Below, in pieces: positions 7,133 to 15,513 of a DNA stretch of 64,000 bases. Source of the stretch: Betaproteobacteria bacterium (GTDB lineage: Bacteria > Pseudomonadota > Gammaproteobacteria > Burkholderiales > Burkholderiaceae_C); the NCBI GenBank assembly GCA_025356445.1, contig JANXSZ010000024.1, forward strand, positions 1 through 64,000, read 5' to 3'. The number at the start of each line of letters is the position of its first letter. Position 1 is the stretch's first letter. Made by a program: the position numbers and the translations under genes. The notes under the pieces were generated by a model. That model made no database searches and was not told where the DNA came from. It worked only from the letters and a program-made list of their open reading frames with translations.

Positions 7133-9415
7133 TCAGTGCGCGTTGATGAACTGCTCAAAATCAGCGGCTGGCAGTGGACGGCCAAACAAATAGCCTTGGT
7201 AGGCATCACAGTCTTGCAGGGCCAAAAATTCACGCTGGGCCTGTGTTTCCACGCCCTCGGCAATCACAGTCAGTCCCAGGCTGTGGCCCAGAGTGATGAC
7301 GGTGCGGGCGATGGCTGCGTCGTTAGGGTCGTTCATCAGGTCGCGAACGAAGGACTGGTCAATTTTGAGCTGGTCAAGGGGCAAGCGTTTCAGGTAGCTG
7401 AGCGATGAGTAGCCGGTGCCGAAATCGTCCAATGAGAACCCTACGCCACTTGCCTTCAGGTCGGCCATTTTGGCGATAGTGTCCTCTACATCGTTCACCA
7501 GCATGCTCTCTGTCAGCTCCAGCTTCAGGCAGTGTGGATTGGCGCCACTGCGCGCCAGAACACCCAACACAAAGGCCACAAAATCGGGCTGGCGAAACTG
7601 CCGCGCGCTGACATTGACCGCCAGCGTTAAATGCTGGGTGGCGGCATCGTTTGCCCACATGACCAGTTTCGCGCAGGCCGTTTCCAGTACCCAGCCACCC
7701 AGCGGAATGATGAGTCCGGTGTCTTCGGCCAGGGGTATGAAATCGGCCGGCGACACCATGCCGCGCTGCGGCTGCTTCCACCGCAGCAGCACTTCCGCGC
7801 CCATGGTGTGCCCCTCGCGGTTGATTTGGGCTTGGTAGTGCAGCACAAACTCGTCTTTTTGTATTCCCAATCGAATGTCATTTTCCAACCCCATCCGTGC
7901 GCTGACCACCGCTTGCATCGCAGGGTCAAAAAAGCGCAGCGTGTTGCGTCCGGCGGTTTTGGACTGGTACATGGCCAAGTCCGCTTGCTTGAGCAAATTT
8001 TCCATCGTGTCCTGGTGCCCGCTGTACAGCGTCACGCCGATGCTGGGGGTGATGTTCACATCATGCTCTAGCAAGCGGTAAGGCTGGTTGATGGCGAGCA
8101 GCACTTTTTCGCCCACTTTCCTGGCCTGTGCCAAGGCTTCGGCCGTGTCCTTGCTCAGGGACTCCAGCATCACCACAAACTCATCGCCTCCCAGGCGCGC
8201 CACGGTATCGCCCTCACGCATACAGGCCGTCAAGCGCAGGCCAACTTGCTCCAGCAGCAGATCGCCCACACCGTGGCCGAGGGTGTCGTTGAGGGTTTTG
8301 AAGTTGTCCAGATCAATGAACTGCAAGGCACCATGCTGACCGCTGCGGGCACTCACGGCCAGGGCTTGCTGCAGGCGGTCTTGAAGCAAACGGCGGTTGG
8401 GCAGATGGGTCAACGGGTCGTAAAAAGCCAGTTGTTTGACTTCCGTCAAGGTGGCTTGCAACTCGTTTTGCGCGCTGGTCATCTCTTGCGTTCGCCGGGT
8501 AACCAGGGACTCCAATCCAACTTTATGGTGCTTGAGTTCCAGTAACAGGCGTGTGGCGTAGGCCAGCACCAAGCTGAAAATAATACCTAGCACCGCCTGT
8601 ACGGACAGGCCAACCGGGTTGCCCCAGCCTTTGATCGGGGCTACTTCCAGCGTCCAGACATTGTTGGGCACCGTGAGCTGTTGCACAACAGGATGTGCTC
8701 CCAGTGGGGCAATTGACGCGGTAATCACCTGCTTGTGCCCCGTATCGGGGTGGATGCGTGACAGCTGGTAGGCAAGCCCTTGTTCTTCCAGTTGCTGGAG
8801 TCGAACGCCTTCAATCGCTTCGGGAAAATACAATACGGCAGAGACAAAGCCCCAAAACACATGCTTGCTGGCCGGGTTGCTGCCGTCCAGAAACACCGGT
8901 AAGCGCGCGACCATGCCCAGTCGGCCTTGCACCAGCTTGAGTGGTCCTGCCAACGTCAGTTTGCCGGCATCTTTTGCCAAAAAGGCTTCACGGCTTTGCA
9001 GCGGATCTTGCAGCTGGTTAAACCCAATCGCACGTTCGTTGCCTTGGAGTGGCACCACTTTGGTAATTACCCCGCCAGGCGACAGTCCCAGCATTTTGAT
9101 GCTGGGGTAGAGCGGGAGCATTTGCTCTGCAACGCCCTCAAATTCAAAGGTATTTCCCTTGCTCTGGCGCACCATGGCCCCAATGGCGTGCGTGGCCGAC
9201 AGTGCACGCTCTATGGTGGTTTGAATGGCGTAGGTTTTATCGCTCGCCAGTGCGCCAAGATGCAGCCGCTCGGTCTGCATGCGCTGCTGCTCCAACTGCC
9301 AAATGAGGGCCAATGACACCAGCATCGCCATGATGAACACGGTGGCCGCAATCGCCATGGATTGCCTCGTCCGATGGAGGTTCAGTGCGTTTTGAATGTC
9401 TTTGAACAACCACAT
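7133..9415 (-). CDS. CHASE-GGDEF-EAL cyclic-di-GMP enzyme
   Basis: A 760-residue inner-membrane protein. Transmembrane segments at about 19-40 and 268-292 enclose a CHASE-type periplasmic sensor. A diguanylate cyclase domain follows (DPLTHLPNR at about 333, intact GGDEF at 409-413). The inhibitory RxxD site is present at 400-403, exactly five residues before GGDEF. The phosphodiesterase domain starts near 515, with EVL in place of EAL at 541-543, NVSARQF at about 601 and DDFGTGYSS at 663-671. Both active sites look intact, so the protein could make and degrade c-di-GMP, with the sensor probably deciding which (inference). It is followed by the TAXI gene and preceded seven bases away by the P1 peptidase gene on the same strand. 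Confidence 0.93.
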   Translation of the reverse strand: MWLFKDIQNALNLHRTRQSMAIAATVFIMAMLVSLALIWQLEQQRMQTERLHLGALASDKTYAIQTTIERALSATHAIGAMVRQSKGNTFEFEGVAEQMLPLYPSIKMLGLSPGGVITKVVPLQGNERAIGFNQLQDPLQSREAFLAKDAGKLTLAGPLKLVQGRLGMVARLPVFLDGSNPASKHVFWGFVSAVLYFPEAIEGVRLQQLEEQGLAYQLSRIHPDTGHKQVITASIAPLGAHPVVQQLTVPNNVWTLEVAPIKGWGNPVGLSVQAVLGIIFSLVLAYATRLLLELKHHKVGLESLVTRRTQEMTSAQNELQATLTEVKQLAFYDPLTHLPNRRLLQDRLQQALAVSARSGQHGALQFIDLDNFKTLNDTLGHGVGDLLLEQVGLRLTACMREGDTVARLGGDEFVVMLESLSKDTAEALAQARKVGEKVLLAINQPYRLLEHDVNITPSIGVTLYSGHQDTMENLLKQADLAMYQSKTAGRNTLRFFDPAMQAVVSARMGLENDIRLGIQKDEFVLHYQAQINREGHTMGAEVLLRWKQPQRGMVSPADFIPLAEDTGLIIPLGGWVLETACAKLVMWANDAATQHLTLAVNVSARQFRQPDFVAFVLGVLARSGANPHCLKLELTESMLVNDVEDTIAKMADLKASGVGFSLDDFGTGYSSLSYLKRLPLDQLKIDQSFVRDLMNDPNDAAIARTVITLGHSLGLTVIAEGVETQAQREFLALQDCDAYQGYLFGRPLPAADFEQFINAH

Positions 9416-9421
9416 CGAAGG

Positions 9422-10459
9422 CTACCTGTCAGTCTCGCAAACCAGCATATCGCACGCCGCAGGCCAACTGTGTGCGCCGTAGCTCACGCGCTGTGCGGCC
9501 CCTACCGCGCGCACCACGGCCCGCGCCGTCACCTCGGCAGCCAAGGTGCTCAGCACCATAATGCCCAGCGTTTTGCCCGCCTTGCCCGTGCCCATGGCAA
9601 ACAGCGTGTCGCCATCCGACATCGTATGCACCGGGTTGATGCTGCGCGCCAGGCCATCGTGTGCCACCTGTGCCAAGCGGTGTGCCTGTGCCTTGGTCAA
9701 TATGGCGTCGGTGGCGATCACGCCCAGCGTGGTGTTGGTGCCTGCCAGCAAGGGCTTGGGCGTGTCGCCTGCCAAAATGGCCTCGCGGATGTTCAGCAGC
9801 GAAGCCCCATCTGCCGTGCGTGCCCCGGCGATCACATGGCCTGTGCGCGGGTCCACCACATCACCCAGCGCATTGCAAGCCACGATGGCACCCACTGTGA
9901 CGCCCTCCAGCGTTACCGAGGCGCTGCCTATCCCGCCCTTCATCGCCCGCCCAATACCAAAGAGCTTGCCCACCAGTGCCCCGGCACCTGCGCCCACATT
10001 GCCTTGCGCAGGCACTGCCCGGCTGGCTGCCACACAGGCCAGGTAGCCAGCATTGGCGTCAGGCCGAATACGGTGGTCGCCCACGGGCAAATCAAACAGC
10101 ACCGCCGCAGGCACGATGGGCACCAGCCCATAGCCCACCGGCAGGCCAATGCCCTGTTCCTCCAGCCAGCGCATCACCCCGCCTGCGGCATCCAGCCCCC
10201 AGGCGCTGCCACCTGCCAGGGTGATGGCGTGAACGCGGTCTACCAGGTTGCTGGGGTGCAGCAAATCGGTTTCGCGCGTGCCGGGAGCTGCACCGCGCAC
10301 ATCCACACCAGCGACCGCACCTTCGCGGGCCAGAATGACGGTGCAACCGGTTGGGCGACGTAGGTCGGTGAAGTGCCCAACTTCGATACCAAGAACCTGG
10401 GTGATGGCCCCAGGGTCTGGTGCCGTGCTGTGTGGATGTGAGGATGGGTTTGAAATCAC
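9422..10459 (-). CDS. P1-family (DmpA-like) aminopeptidase/hydrolase
   Basis: A 345-residue protein of the L-aminopeptidase/D-esterase family (MEROPS S58), an Ntn-type self-cleaving hydrolase fold. Family signatures seen are VGHFTDL near the start, TGCTVILA, LAGGSAWGLDAAGG, DANAGYLACVAAS, GNVGAGAGALVGK and the region GTNTTLGVIATDA. In the latter the Asn-Thr-Thr junction is the likely autocleavage and nucleophile site. There is no signal peptide, so it is cytoplasmic. The family includes D-aminopeptidases and beta-aminopeptidases, so the substrate cannot be assigned. It starts about 90 bases from the first metal cluster and is followed immediately by the c-di-GMP gene. Confidence 0.88.
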   Translation of the reverse strand: MISNPSSHPHSTAPDPGAITQVLGIEVGHFTDLRRPTGCTVILAREGAVAGVDVRGAAPGTRETDLLHPSNLVDRVHAITLAGGSAWGLDAAGGVMRWLEEQGIGLPVGYGLVPIVPAAVLFDLPVGDHRIRPDANAGYLACVAASRAVPAQGNVGAGAGALVGKLFGIGRAMKGGIGSASVTLEGVTVGAIVACNALGDVVDPRTGHVIAGARTADGASLLNIREAILAGDTPKPLLAGTNTTLGVIATDAILTKAQAHRLAQVAHDGLARSINPVHTMSDGDTLFAMGTGKAGKTLGIMVLSTLAAEVTARAVVRAVGAAQRVSYGAHSWPAACDMLVCETDR

Positions 10460-10549
10460 CGCCCGATTATGAGAGATGGGTTGTTCACATGGTTAGTTAG
10501 GGTATTTTTACCTATTTTTTTCAACCGGTACCCATCATCGCTGTGCCCT

Positions 10550-10939
10550 TCACGCCGTCAGCCACGGCTGCACGAACGCGAACCAACCTCCTACCAGGTA
10601 CACCAGCACGCTGAAACCGTACACCGTTGCCGAGAATTTGCGTGTGCGCAGGCAGGTGTGGCGCAGCGCAGGGTCTGTCGGGCAGGGGGCGCTGCGCCCT
10701 CGCCATTGCAGGGTGCCCGCTGCCGTCAGCATCAGGCCCGCGAAGCCAAACAGGCCTTCCTTGTGTTCGCTCAGCCAAACCAGTTGTGGCACGGCGGCCA
10801 CCAGGGATGAGAGCACCGCTCCCGCGCCCAGGGTGACCAGCAGCGCTGGCAGGGCACAGCAGACCAGGGTGCTGCTGCTGGCGAACAGGCTGGCAACAGA
10901 CGACCACAGAGGGCCACGGCTTGGATCAGCGGGGTTCAT
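10550..10939 (-). CDS. MerT-like small metal-transport membrane protein
   Basis: A 129-residue membrane protein with about four hydrophobic segments. The first contains VCCALPALLVTLGAGA, a vicinal Cys pair followed by Pro as in MerT/MerC-type mercuric transporters, so I infer a heavy-metal role. A longer frame opens at 11302, but its first 121 residues are the out-of-frame shadow of the next gene. The ATG at 10939 overlaps that gene's stop codon (ATGA), showing translational coupling to the MerP-like protein. The pairing of a MerP-like periplasmic binder with a MerT-like channel suggests a transport couple. The metal is unknown and no mercuric reductase gene is nearby. Confidence 0.65.
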   Translation of the reverse strand: MNPADPSRGPLWSSVASLFASSSTLVCCALPALLVTLGAGAVLSSLVAAVPQLVWLSEHKEGLFGFAGLMLTAAGTLQWRGRSAPCPTDPALRHTCLRTRKFSATVYGFSVLVYLVGGWFAFVQPWLTA

Positions 10940-11289
10940 CGCCGGGCCTTGGTGTCTGCCTTGATCTCTGCCACTGAGCGCGGCACGTTTTCCAGCTTGA
11001 CCACGTCGTAACCGGCTTCGGTGATCTCGGTGCGGATGCTGCCGCTGTCCAGTTTCTGACCGTCTTTGGGCTCCACGGCGACCACCTTGTTTTTCAGATC
11101 GACAAACACCGCCTTGGTCGCAGGCAGAGCGGACAGGCGCTTTTCGATGCCTTGGGCACAGAAGGCGCAGACCATGCCGTTCACCGTGACTTTCACCGAT
11201 TCCGTGGCATAGGCTGAAGAGAAAACGCCGCTTGTGCAGATCAGAAGCGCTGTGGCAGCTATGGATTTGATAGTTTTCAGGGTGTTCAT
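10936..11289 (-). CDS. Periplasmic HMA-domain (MerP-like) metal-binding protein
   Basis: A 117-residue protein with a signal peptide (about 1-29, ending AYA). A heavy-metal-associated domain follows, with metal site GMVCAFC (Cys41, Cys44), continuing AQGIEKRLSALP and ending near residue 100, with a short basic tail. By family it binds a soft metal such as Cu(I) or Hg(II) in the periplasm and hands it to a partner, here probably the coupled MerT-like protein. The signal peptide segment KSIAATALLIC is encoded by a copy of a dispersed motif also present in the CusF-like gene (KSIAVTALLAC at 14 kb). Confidence 0.85.
   Translation of the reverse strand: MNTLKTIKSIAATALLICTSGVFSSAYATESVKVTVNGMVCAFCAQGIEKRLSALPATKAVFVDLKNKVVAVEPKDGQKLDSGSIRTEITEAGYDVVKLENVPRSVAEIKADTKARR
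11243..11273. repeat. Dispersed ATAGCT/GCGCT motif inside a signal-peptide coding region
   Basis: On the minus strand AAATCCATAGCTGCCACAGC is followed by GCTTCTG. It matches the copy at 13976-14007 closely and shares its ATAGCTG core with other copies. It encodes part of the MerP-like signal peptide. Confidence 0.45.
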
Positions 11290-11316
11290 TGGGTGTGTCC
11301 AAAAAGAGAAATCAGG

Positions 11317-12003
11317 TTAAAAGATGTACATCAGGTTGAACCGCATTTGGCGGCTTTGGCTCATGCCCAGTTCCACAAAGTAGCGCTGGTGAATCAGCCG
11401 CAGCATGGGCGTGATTTCGGTTTTGCCAGACAAACCGCGCATGCGCCTGACTTCGACGATCAACCAAGGCTGGGTTTCGTCGTAGTCCGCCTCAAAGAGC
11501 GAAAAGCCTGCCCGCACCGCGGCGTAGTCGTGGTTGACCTCTTTGGCGCGGTAGAGCCTGGCGTTGGCTGACAAATAGACCCGGGTGGTTTCATAGTCGA
11601 GCTGCATCCCTGGCGTCACCAGGGTACGGCTGCCTGCCAGGTTGTTGCCTTTGAGGTTACCTATGCCCCCTGTCAGCCACAGATTGGTTTGCGCGTCAGG
11701 CATGTTCCAGCGCGAGAGCAGGTGGGTGGCATTCACTTCCACCGCTTCGCGGGTCAGACGTTTGTCGTCCGAACGCATGGCGACACCGCCCACGCCGATG
11801 GCGTCGCGCGAGGTCAAGGCGTAATTCACCCAGGTTTCTTGCCAGTTCGGGCTGAAGTCGCCCATCACCATGGTGCTGCCTTTGAAGCCCATCGGCCCAG
11901 CCATGGCGGGCGTGACGAGGGCGAAGCAGGCACTGAGCCCTGTTGTTAAAGCCCAGACCCAAGCCCGGGGGCGAGGGCGTTGCCAGTCGTTGTGGTGTTC
12001 CAT
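11317..12003 (-). CDS. Putative outer-membrane beta-barrel protein of the metal cluster
   Basis: A 228-residue exported protein with a signal peptide (about residues 1-36, ending PAMA). It continues in alternating strand-like segments and ends in LMYIF, a terminal aromatic residue typical of outer-membrane barrels. Met and His are frequent near the N-terminus of the mature chain (GPMGFKGSTMVMGDF). I do not recognise a named family. The start at 12003 has an AAGGA ribosome site at 12010-12014; the longer frame to 12051 lacks one. It lies between the Cys-rich protein and the MerP-like gene in one minus-strand operon, so a role in metal tolerance or uptake at the outer membrane is inferred from context. 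Confidence 0.65.
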   Translation of the reverse strand: MEHHNDWQRPRPRAWVWALTTGLSACFALVTPAMAGPMGFKGSTMVMGDFSPNWQETWVNYALTSRDAIGVGGVAMRSDDKRLTREAVEVNATHLLSRWNMPDAQTNLWLTGGIGNLKGNNLAGSRTLVTPGMQLDYETTRVYLSANARLYRAKEVNHDYAAVRAGFSLFEADYDETQPWLIVEVRRMRGLSGKTEITPMLRLIHQRYFVELGMSQSRQMRFNLMYIF

Positions 12004-12093
12004 ACAAAGTCCTTCCGTGCGAACCCGTCCTGGTGACGGGTCTCTGACCAACCAGTCCCACAGTTGTGCGGGACGCGTTCGATAGGGGTCGGT

Positions 12094-12516
12094 TTACGCG
12101 ATCGGGGGCTTGAGGCCAGCCTGCCTCTCGGCGCTGGCAAAAGCCACTTTGGTGACAGGCGACGCAGGGGGATGGATGGTCAGGATGCGCTGGACAAGCG
12201 TTGAGGCTGGCAAGGCCGCCGACACGCAAAGCCCGCAAGTGTCACAGCCTGCGCAAGAGGCGCTTTCGGATTGTTCCGACGCATGCATGGCACAGTCCGC
12301 AGGCATAGCTGAGGCTGGTGGTGAAGAGAAATCCACTGTGGCGCTTGCCTGATGGGTATTAGGTGCTATGGATTTTGATGCAACTATGGCGGACGCCACC
12401 ATCTTGCCCCCCATCCCTACGGCCATTGCATCGCCCATCCAGGCGCGCAAAGGCAGCAAGGTGATCAAGGTGATCACCCCAAAGAGCCGTAACAGGGGAC
12501 GTAGCGAGCGCAGCAT
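12094..12516 (-). CDS. Cys-rich exported protein, DUF2946-like (paralog A)
   Basis: A 140-residue protein with a basic N-terminus and a hydrophobic segment (about 8-24) followed by LLPLRAWMGDAMA. A variable linker follows, then a cysteine ladder with Cys at 75, 88, 91, 94 and 97 (CAGCDTCGLC), and a C-terminus ending AGLKPPIA. The spacing of every third residue suggests a metal-binding loop. It is clearly related to the 115-residue protein at 17305-17652, which shares LLPLRAW, the Cys ladder and the KPP ending. It is the first gene of the first metal operon. The family label is from memory and tentative; function unknown, probably periplasmic metal binding. Confidence 0.65.
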   Translation of the reverse strand: MLRSLRPLLRLFGVITLITLLPLRAWMGDAMAVGMGGKMVASAIVASKSIAPNTHQASATVDFSSPPASAMPADCAMHASEQSESASCAGCDTCGLCVSAALPASTLVQRILTIHPPASPVTKVAFASAERQAGLKPPIA

Positions 12517-12606
12517 ACTTCTCAGTGTACGAACAGCGACGCAGAGTTCCCTTCAATTTGGGCGTACTGTCTGATAATTGATGGCCCATTCCCCGTGCCC
12601 ACCCTC

Positions 12607-13680
12607 ATGCCTTTGACCCCTTCCCTCCAGCCTTTGCGCATCGTCCCTCAGTCGAATGCCCAGCCCACGCTTTCCAAAGCCCAGCAGGCGTTCAACACAC
12701 TGGTCAAAAAGATAGAAATCCGTCGCCATGAGCTGGCGCAGTGGCAGGCTACCGTGGCGCTCTACCAGCAAAAAATTGCCAGCAGCTACCGTCCTCTGAT
12801 CGCCAGTTTTCACCAGCAAAAAATTGCTTTTGTACAGGCACTGGACTTGGCTCTGTGCCGCACAGGCTTGTCCCGCAGCGAGCGCGCAATGGTGGAAGAC
12901 ATCGTTTGCACGCTGGCTGCGCAATTGCTGTCCGACGTGGAGCTGTCGGAAGGGGACGACGACACTGTCAAGGCCATTTACAACCGTTACCACGAGGTGG
13001 ACTTTGACACGCAAGAGGCGGCGCTGACCAGTGCCTTCCAGGCAGGCCTGGAGCGCGACCCAGAGGTGTACCTGGATGATGTCATTCCCGAAGACGCATG
13101 GCAGGATGACATGCAGGCAACCTTGTCACAACGCGCTCAGCCCAAAAAGAAAACCGCCAAGCAACTCGCCCGCGAAGCAAGCCAAAAAGCCGAAGAAAAC
13201 GAAACCAGTCTTTCCATCCGCGAGGTCTACCGCAAACTGGCCAGTGCCTTGCATCCCGACCGTGAGCCCGACGAGGCTGAGCGTGAGCGAAAAACCGGGT
13301 TGATGCAGCGCGTCAATCAGGCCTACGCCAAAAAGGATTTGCTCAAGCTGCTGGAGCTGCAACTGGAGTTGGAGCACATCGACGCCCACACCATCGCGGG
13401 CCTGTCGGAAGACCGCCTCAGGCACTACAGCAAGGTGCTTAAAGAGCAGGTGAAAGAGCTGGAGCAAGAGATTGCCCAGTTGGAATACCCACTGAAAGCC
13501 CAGTTCCACGTCCACCCGAACCAAACGCTGTCGTTTAAAAGCGTGATGCCGCTGTTAATGACCGACATTGCGGCGTTGCAGCGGCATATGCGCCAAGTCA
13601 AGCAGGACATGCAGATGCTGCACGACCTGCCCAACTTCAAGGCGTGGCTGAAGGCCTACAAGCGCGAGCTGAACAGGTAA
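12607..13680 (+). CDS. J-domain (DnaJ-like) protein with coiled coils
   Basis: A 357-residue cytoplasmic protein. An N-terminal alpha-helical region (to about 195) is followed by a Lys-rich linker. A J-domain-like segment carries SIREVYRKLASALHPD with the essential HPD tripeptide near residue 220, then LMQRVNQAYAKKD. A long coiled coil follows. J proteins recruit and activate Hsp70 (DnaK), while the flanking helices would choose the client, which is unknown. A GTG at 12595 could also serve as start; neither start has a clear ribosome site. It is transcribed opposite to both metal operons, between which it sits, and shows no metal-binding motifs, so a shared role is uncertain. Confidence 0.8.
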   Translation: MPLTPSLQPLRIVPQSNAQPTLSKAQQAFNTLVKKIEIRRHELAQWQATVALYQQKIASSYRPLIASFHQQKIAFVQALDLALCRTGLSRSERAMVEDIVCTLAAQLLSDVELSEGDDDTVKAIYNRYHEVDFDTQEAALTSAFQAGLERDPEVYLDDVIPEDAWQDDMQATLSQRAQPKKKTAKQLAREASQKAEENETSLSIREVYRKLASALHPDREPDEAERERKTGLMQRVNQAYAKKDLLKLLELQLELEHIDAHTIAGLSEDRLRHYSKVLKEQVKELEQEIAQLEYPLKAQFHVHPNQTLSFKSVMPLLMTDIAALQRHMRQVKQDMQMLHDLPNFKAWLKAYKRELNR

Positions 13681-13693
13681 GCGCGCAAGGTGA

Positions 13694-14044
13694 CTACTTC
13701 GCCGCAGCCGCTTTGAGGGTGATCACGGTCAGGATGTTGTCCACGGTGTCTGCCGTGAACGCCACCGCATCCCCCGGTTTGAGTCCATTCAATTGCTTGG
13801 CTTCTGTGACGCGAAACACCATCGTCATAGCGGGCATGTCCAGATTTTTGATGGGCGCGTGCTTGAGGGTGATTTTCTGGTTCTCAGTGTCTATTTTTCG
13901 CACTTCACCCATGACCGTATCAGCGGCTGAGGGATGGGTTTGACCATCATGGCTGAATGCAATTCCAGAGCAAGCCAGCAGTGCTGTTACAGCTATGGAT
14001 TTGAGAGTGATTGAGCGTGCAATTGAGCGTGTGATAAAGCACAT
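13694..14044 (-). CDS. CusF-like periplasmic copper-binding protein
   Basis: A 116-residue protein with a signal peptide (to about residue 31, IAFS) and a CusF/CopB-type OB-fold domain. The family pattern GEVRKIDTENQKITLKHAPI is followed by NLDMPAMTMVFRV, where the His and the two Met residues correspond to the Cu(I)/Ag(I) ligands of CusF. It probably delivers copper to an export or oxidation system. It is the last gene of the second metal operon, directly after the multicopper oxidase. The start at 14044 has an AAGGAAAA ribosome site; an in-frame ATG at 14080 is less likely. The signal peptide is partly encoded by the dispersed motif. Confidence 0.88.
   Translation of the reverse strand: MCFITRSIARSITLKSIAVTALLACSGIAFSHDGQTHPSAADTVMGEVRKIDTENQKITLKHAPIKNLDMPAMTMVFRVTEAKQLNGLKPGDAVAFTADTVDNILTVITLKAAAAK
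13976..14007. repeat. Dispersed ATAGCT motif inside a signal-peptide coding region
   Basis: On the minus strand AAATCCATAGCTGTAACAGC is followed by ACTGCTGG, nearly the same as the copy at 11243-11273. Both encode KSIAxTALLxC in signal peptides of metal-binding proteins. Confidence 0.45.
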
Positions 14045-14069
14045 GGTTTTCCTTGTCTGGATTGAAAAA

Positions 14070-15500
14070 TTAATGGCCACTGTGGCCTTGAGGTTTACGA
14101 ACCTGAACTTCGATAGGGTTGACCGTTGTGGCCGTGGTGGGGGCTGCCGGTGTCCCTTCTGCTTCGAGTCGCGCAGGCTCTGCCAGTGGCCCGCTGTATT
14201 CGTAAGCGACCGTGCCTGCGGGGTGCTTGAACCAGCCGGGGTTGTTGTAATCGCCAGTCTTCTGGTCTTTGCGCACTTTCAGCACGGTGAACATGCCACC
14301 CATCTCAATCCCGCCAAAGGGGCCTTGGCCCGTCATCATGGGCACGGTGTTGTCGGGCAGGGGCATCGCCATCTCGCTCATGTCGGCCATGCCGCGCTCG
14401 CCCATCACCATGTAGTCGGGGATGAGGCGGGTGATTTTTTTTGCCACGTCCCGATGGTCTACACCGATCATGGTGGGCACGTCGTGGCCCATGGCGTTCA
14501 TGGTGTGGTGGCTTTTGTGGCAGTGGAATGACCAGTCGCCTTCCTCGTCCGCCACAAACTCGATCTGCCGCATTTGGCCTACCGCCACATCGGTGGTGAC
14601 TTCGGGCCAGCGGGCGGATTTGGGCACGGGGCCGCCGTCTGTACCGGTCACGGTGAACTCGTGGCCGTGCAGGTGGATGGGGTGGTTGGTCATGGTCAGG
14701 TTACCGATGCGGATGCGCACCTTGTCGTTTTGGCGTACGCACAACGGGTCAATGCCGGGGAAGAGGCGGCTGTTCCATGTCCACAAATTCTGGTCGAGCA
14801 TCGTCATGATCTTGGGCGTGTAGCTGCCGGGCGCGATGTCGTAGGCGTTGAGCAGGAAGCAGAAATCGCGCTGAACCTCGTCGATATGGGCATGTTTGGA
14901 TTTCGGGTGCGTCACCCAAAACCCCATCATCCCCATCGCCATTTGCGTCATCTCATCCGCGTGGGGGTGGTACATGAAGGTGCCGGGGCGGCGTGCGACG
15001 AACTCGTAGACGTAGGTTTTGCCGGGCTGTATGGCTTTTTGCGTCAGGCCAGACACACCGTCCATGCCGTTGGCCAAACGCTGGCCGTGCCAATGCACGC
15101 TGGTGTGCTCAGGCAGGCGGTTGGTGACGAAGCAGCGCACCCGGTCGCCTTCCACCACTTCAATCGTCGGGCCGGGCGACTGGCCGTTGTAGCCCCACAG
15201 ATGGGCCTTCATGCCAGGGGCCATTTCGCGCACCACGGGTTCGGCCACAAGGTGAAACTCTTTCACGCCGTTGTTCATGCGCCAGGGCAGCGTCCAGCCG
15301 TTCAGCGTGACCACGGGGTTGTAGGGTTGGCCGTTGGGCGGCACCAGCGGGGGCATGGTGTCGGGCTTGGTTTGCGTGACCAGTTCGGGCAGGGCAGCCA
15401 GGGCGACTTTGCTGACGGCTGTGGCGGCGACGGCACCGCCCGCGAGGCTGGCGATACCGGAAATTCCGGCAGTTTTGAAAAATTGGCGTCGTGTATTCAT
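14070..15500 (-). CDS. Multicopper oxidase (Tat-exported copper oxidase)
   Basis: A 476-residue cupredoxin-type oxidase with a twin-arginine signal (TRRQFFK at 3-9). Copper-site motifs are HWHG (136-139), HPH (178-180), HPIHLHGH (273-280) and HCH with following HH (326-332), whose Cys327 is the type 1 copper ligand; MNAMGH follows. A Met-rich stretch MTQMAMGMM lies at about 184-192. By family it probably oxidises Cu(I) to less toxic Cu(II) in the periplasm. The start at 15500 gives the Tat signal; the frame continues to 15557. It is in an operon with the TolC-type factor upstream (13-base gap) and the CusF-like protein downstream. Confidence 0.92.
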   Translation of the reverse strand: MNTRRQFFKTAGISGIASLAGGAVAATAVSKVALAALPELVTQTKPDTMPPLVPPNGQPYNPVVTLNGWTLPWRMNNGVKEFHLVAEPVVREMAPGMKAHLWGYNGQSPGPTIEVVEGDRVRCFVTNRLPEHTSVHWHGQRLANGMDGVSGLTQKAIQPGKTYVYEFVARRPGTFMYHPHADEMTQMAMGMMGFWVTHPKSKHAHIDEVQRDFCFLLNAYDIAPGSYTPKIMTMLDQNLWTWNSRLFPGIDPLCVRQNDKVRIRIGNLTMTNHPIHLHGHEFTVTGTDGGPVPKSARWPEVTTDVAVGQMRQIEFVADEEGDWSFHCHKSHHTMNAMGHDVPTMIGVDHRDVAKKITRLIPDYMVMGERGMADMSEMAMPLPDNTVPMMTGQGPFGGIEMGGMFTVLKVRKDQKTGDYNNPGWFKHPAGTVAYEYSGPLAEPARLEAEGTPAAPTTATTVNPIEVQVRKPQGHSGH

Positions 15501-15513
15501 AGGGAAGCTCAGG

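Noticed and set aside
10939-11302. N-terminal part of a 250-codon open frame continuing into the MerT-like gene
   Set aside because: The first 121 codons are an out-of-frame read of the MerP-like gene; the real start is the ATG at 10939 that overlaps its stop.
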